A DNA stretch of 64,000 nucleotides from Roseateles puraquae. GTDB lineage: Bacteria; Pseudomonadota; Gammaproteobacteria; Burkholderiales; Burkholderiaceae_C. The position numbers were made by a program, and so were the translations under genes. The first letter of the stretch is position 1. The number at the start of each line of letters is the position of its first letter. Location of the stretch: contig NZ_NISI01000001.1 in the NCBI RefSeq assembly GCF_002205845.1, positions 806,001-870,000 on the forward strand, given 5' to 3'. Below the pieces are notes generated by a model. That model was not told where the DNA came from. It worked only from the letters and a program-made list of their open reading frames with translations, and searched no databases. Positions 60,562 to 64,000 of the stretch are shown here, in pieces.

Positions 60562-60629
60562 GTTTTTGATGATATAGTCTCGGTTTTCCTGAAACGGCTC
60601 AGGTCTTCAACAGAAGTCTTGAGCACCTT

Positions 60630-60691
<62 letters not shown>

Positions 60692-60714
<23 letters not shown>

Positions 60715-60784
60715 AAACAAAAGCAAAAAGGCCAGCACGCAAGTGCTGGCCTTTTTGCTTTTGGTGCCCAGGAGAGGACTCGAA
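60692..60784. repeat. Inverted duplication of the tRNA-Leu 3' end around its terminator
   Basis: The last 22 nt of the tRNA T-arm/acceptor (60692-60713) recur perfectly as reverse complement at 60763-60784. Between them lies the terminator hairpin, so the whole is an almost continuous palindrome of about 42-bp arms, interrupted by five extra bases (60714-60718) on the left. Confidence 0.9.
60719..60762 (+). terminator. Terminator of tRNA-Leu
   Basis: A perfect 20-bp stem (60719-60738 with 60743-60762) with a GCAA loop; the 3' arm contains CCTTTTTGCTTTT. It is only five bases from the mature tRNA end. Confidence 0.9.
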
Positions 60785-60805
60785 GGGCGCGTCGTTGCGG
60801 ACCGA

Positions 60806-60931
60806 GGGCAGGCCCTGCGGCCTGCCCGACGCCGCAGCGAAGGTCTGGCGCCTGCAAGCGCCAGACCGGCCGCCCGGCCCGCGGGACGCGGGCGAGTCCC
60901 CGACGATGCGCCCTCGATGGGCGCTTCGTCG
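60806..60931. repeat. Array of four GC-rich hairpins downstream of tRNA-Leu
   Basis: Stems at 60806-60827 (9 bp, GGGCAGGCC), 60842-60867 (10 bp, GGTCTGGCGC), 60871-60894 (6 bp, CGCCCG) and 60901-60931 (CGACGA + GCGCCC arms, 12 bp with one T-T mismatch). They fill most of the 193-bp space to the phosphoribosyltransferase gene and on the minus strand lie in its 3' untranslated region. No T tract; no ORF. Confidence 0.75.
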
Positions 60932-60977
60932 AGTGGTGGCACAAACCGAGCTCTCGATCCGCGCCACGAGTGACACC

Positions 60978-61499
60978 TCAGACAACAAACTTCTTCGCCA
61001 ACTGCTCCGGCCCCATGCCGTCGTACTCCTCGAACGGCTGGTGGATCCACGGCGAGGTTTCCAGCATCTCGCAGTAGTAGTCCGGCGTGTAGGCCGACAC
61101 CTTCTTGGTCCAGATGACCGCCGAGCGCAGCTCGGTGATCGCCGGCATGCCGCGCAGGCGTTCCACCACGGCCTTCAGCGTCACGCCCGAGTCGGCGAGG
61201 TCATCCACCAGCAGCACGCGACCAGCCAGCTCGCCCTTGGGCATCGTGATGTACTTGGCCATGTCCAGGCGACCCTGGATGGTGCCGGCTTCAGCGCGGT
61301 ACGAGCTCGTGGACATGATGCCCAGCGGCTTGTCGAAGACGCGCGACAGCACGTCACCCGGGCGCATGCCGCCACGGGCCAGGCAGAGGATCTGGTCGAA
61401 CTCCCAGCCCGACGCGTGCACCTTCAGCGCCAGGCGCTCGGTGAGCAGGTGGTACTCGTCCCAGGAAACGTAGAGGTGCTTGCCGTCGTCGGTCAACAT
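60978..61499 (-). CDS. Phosphoribosyltransferase (hypoxanthine/xanthine-guanine type)
   Basis: 173 residues. PRPP-binding motif RVLLVDDLADSGVTLKAV and an upstream CLARGGMRPGDVLSR loop mark a type I purine phosphoribosyltransferase. Probably salvages guanine, hypoxanthine or xanthine; specificity is not clear. Downstream of purA by 52 nt on the same strand, fitting a purine role. ATG at 61499 follows GGAG at 12 nt. Confidence 0.88.
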   Translation of the reverse strand: MLTDDGKHLYVSWDEYHLLTERLALKVHASGWEFDQILCLARGGMRPGDVLSRVFDKPLGIMSTSSYRAEAGTIQGRLDMAKYITMPKGELAGRVLLVDDLADSGVTLKAVVERLRGMPAITELRSAVIWTKKVSAYTPDYYCEMLETSPWIHQPFEEYDGMGPEQLAKKFVV

Positions 61500-61551
61500 G
61501 GTGGTGTTGTCTCCGTGATGAGATGAAGGTTGGACGCTTGAGAGGCCGTGA

Positions 61552-62928
<1,377 letters not shown>

Positions 62929-64000
62929 TTACAGCGCACGGACAACCCACTGAGTGTGCTCGCGAACCAGTTCGCGGTCACAGTCGAATTCATCGGCTTC
63001 GTGCTCATGACCGGGCAGAACGCACACCACGGTCTCGCCTTGTTCACGCAGCGCCCGAATGGCGGCGCGCAGGGCCGCATCGTCGCCCCAAGGCGCACGC
63101 ACCGCAGCCCGAAGCGGGGTGGACGGCGCCAGCGTCACCAGCGTCTTGAGATCCAGGCTGAAACCGACCGCCGGGCGGCGGCGGCCGAAGGCGGCGCCGA
63201 CCTCGTCATAACGACCGCCCCGCAGCACGGCATCGGAGCAGCCCGCGGCATAGGCGGCGAAGCGGATGCCGGTGTAGTAGGCATAGCCCTGCAGATCCGC
63301 GAGGTCGAAGCCCAGCTTCACCTCGGGATGCACCGTGGACAAATGGCCAGCCAGCCAGTCGAGGTCAGCCAAGGCGGCCTTCACCAGCGGATGCGCCGGC
63401 AACCGGCGCGCAGCCTCGACCAGCACCTCGCGGCCCCCGAAGAGACTGGGCAGCGCCAGCAGCGCCTCGCGGGTCGCAGCCGGCATGGCCGTGGTCAATT
63501 CGGCCAGCACACCCATGTCCTTCGCGGCCAGAGCTGCGGTCAGTGCCGTCAGCACATCAGGCGGCAGCTTCACGCCGTCGAGCACGCCCTGCAGCAGGCG
63601 TGCATCACCCAGGTCCAGCATGACGTCGCTCAGGCCGGCACGGCGCAGCGCGTCGAGTGCGAGTTCATGGACTTCCAGGTCAGCTTCCAGGCCGGCATGA
63701 CCGTAGACCTCCACGCCGAACTGCAAAGGCTCGCGGCTGGTGTTCAGGCCATCAGGGCGGGTGTGGGCCACGGGGCCGCAGTAGCACAGGCGCGTCACGC
63801 CGCGGCGGTTCAGCAGATGGGCGTCGATGCGGGCGACTTGGGGCGTGGTGTCGGCACGCAGGCCGAGCGAACGGCCGGACAGTTGGTCAACTAGCTTGAA
63901 GAGCTTGATCTCGGAGCCGCTGCCCGTGCCGGACAGCAAGGAGTCAAGGTGCTCGAGCAGCGGTGGGATGATCAGCTCGCAGCCATAGCCACGGGCCATG
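62929..64000 (-). CDS. hisZ: ATP phosphoribosyltransferase regulatory subunit (5' end outside window)
   Basis: 357 codons visible; the usual length is about 385, and the visible N terminus [20 protein letters not shown] corresponds to about residue 30 of family members. It is a HisRS-like paralogue ([29 protein letters not shown]) that activates the short-form HisG in histidine synthesis. An ATG at 63999 is in frame but is almost certainly internal, so the gene is cut by the window edge. Confidence 0.92.
   Translation of the reverse strand, partial: MARGYGCELIIPPLLEHLDSLLSGTGSGSEIKLFKLVDQLSGRSLGLRADTTPQVARIDAHLLNRRGVTRLCYCGPVAHTRPDGLNTSREPLQFGVEVYGHAGLEADLEVHELALDALRRAGLSDVMLDLGDARLLQGVLDGVKLPPDVLTALTAALAAKDMGVLAELTTAMPAATREALLALPSLFGGREVLVEAARRLPAHPLVKAALADLDWLAGHLSTVHPEVKLGFDLADLQGYAYYTGIRFAAYAAGCSDAVLRGGRYDEVGAAFGRRRPAVGFSLDLKTLVTLAPSTPLRAAVRAPWGDDAALRAAIRALREQGETVVCVLPGHEHEADEFDCDRELVREHTQWVVRAL

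Noticed and set aside
60763-60784. Second tRNA-Leu gene on the minus strand next to tRNA-Leu(CAG).
   Set aside because: Only 22 nt of the 3' end are present in inverted form; no anticodon arm, D arm or 5' acceptor follows.
62929-64000. hisZ as an N-terminally truncated pseudogene starting at 63999.
   Set aside because: The visible start matches an internal position of the family and the frame runs off the window edge; truncation is by the window.

Overview
The window is 64 kb of gene-dense, GC-rich chromosome from a betaproteobacterium of the order Burkholderiales, most likely near Sphaerotilaceae/Comamonadaceae. The evidence is the PriB-containing rpsF-priB-rpsR-rplI operon, the long rpsB-tsf-pyrH-frr-uppS-cdsA-dxr-rseP-bamA-skp-lpxD-fabZ-lpxA-lpxB-rnhB run, the kinase/PP2C-rph-rdgB-hemW operon beside yicC-gmk-rpoZ-spoT, and the ppsA/ppsR pair. 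The order is inferred from gene content and order, not from a search. I see no insertion sequence, prophage or CRISPR array; almost everything is core chromosome, with accessory islets between core blocks.

Layout. 1-2000: end of a TolC-type channel gene and a Tat-type multicopper oxidase (probable copper handling). 2000-6330: tRNA-Ser(CGA), serS, ispH, fkpB on the minus strand, then radC and a Smr-domain gene on plus. 6400-7160: an orphan TonB-like protein. 7188-11796 (minus): a compact sensory cluster read as GGDEF cyclase, MinD/FlhG-like ATPase, truncated haemoglobin, single-domain response regulator and bacteriophytochrome kinase. It is back to back with cheR-cheD-cheB (11998-14612). 14626-15961: a small secreted protein and a LysR regulator. 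15933-20369 (minus): Hanks kinase, PP2C phosphatase, rph, rdgB, hemW. 20417-24541 (plus): yicC, gmk, rpoZ, terminator, spoT. 24554-29404: greB, a family III CoA-transferase/racemase, dnaB and the rpsF operon with a recognisable promoter and structured leader.

29405-40955: a sodium/solute symporter with an EF-hand-like loop, ppsA with the divergent ppsR, a DMT transporter, then glycogen synthesis (glgC-glgA) downstream of a DUF2325 gene and hemP, which has a clear Fur box. 40185-55231 (minus): RNA methyltransferase, rnhB, lipid A and outer-membrane assembly genes, isoprenoid and phospholipid genes, and the translation genes frr-pyrH-tsf-rpsB. Transcription runs from rpsB toward the methyltransferase gene, with many 1-10 nt overlaps. 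55487-64000: a FAD oxidoreductase, the NAD(P)HX repair enzyme, rnr, tRNA-Leu(CAG), a phosphoribosyltransferase, purA and the start-truncated hisZ.

The best candidate for something under-described is the light/oxygen/c-di-GMP cluster at 7188-11796. After it come two intergenic arrays of four consecutive hairpins (42732-42829 and 60806-60931), the inverted duplication of the tRNA-Leu 3' end, and the possible iron-to-glycogen link through hemP-DUF2325-glgCA. All functional readings are from sequence motifs and gene order; no database search was run.
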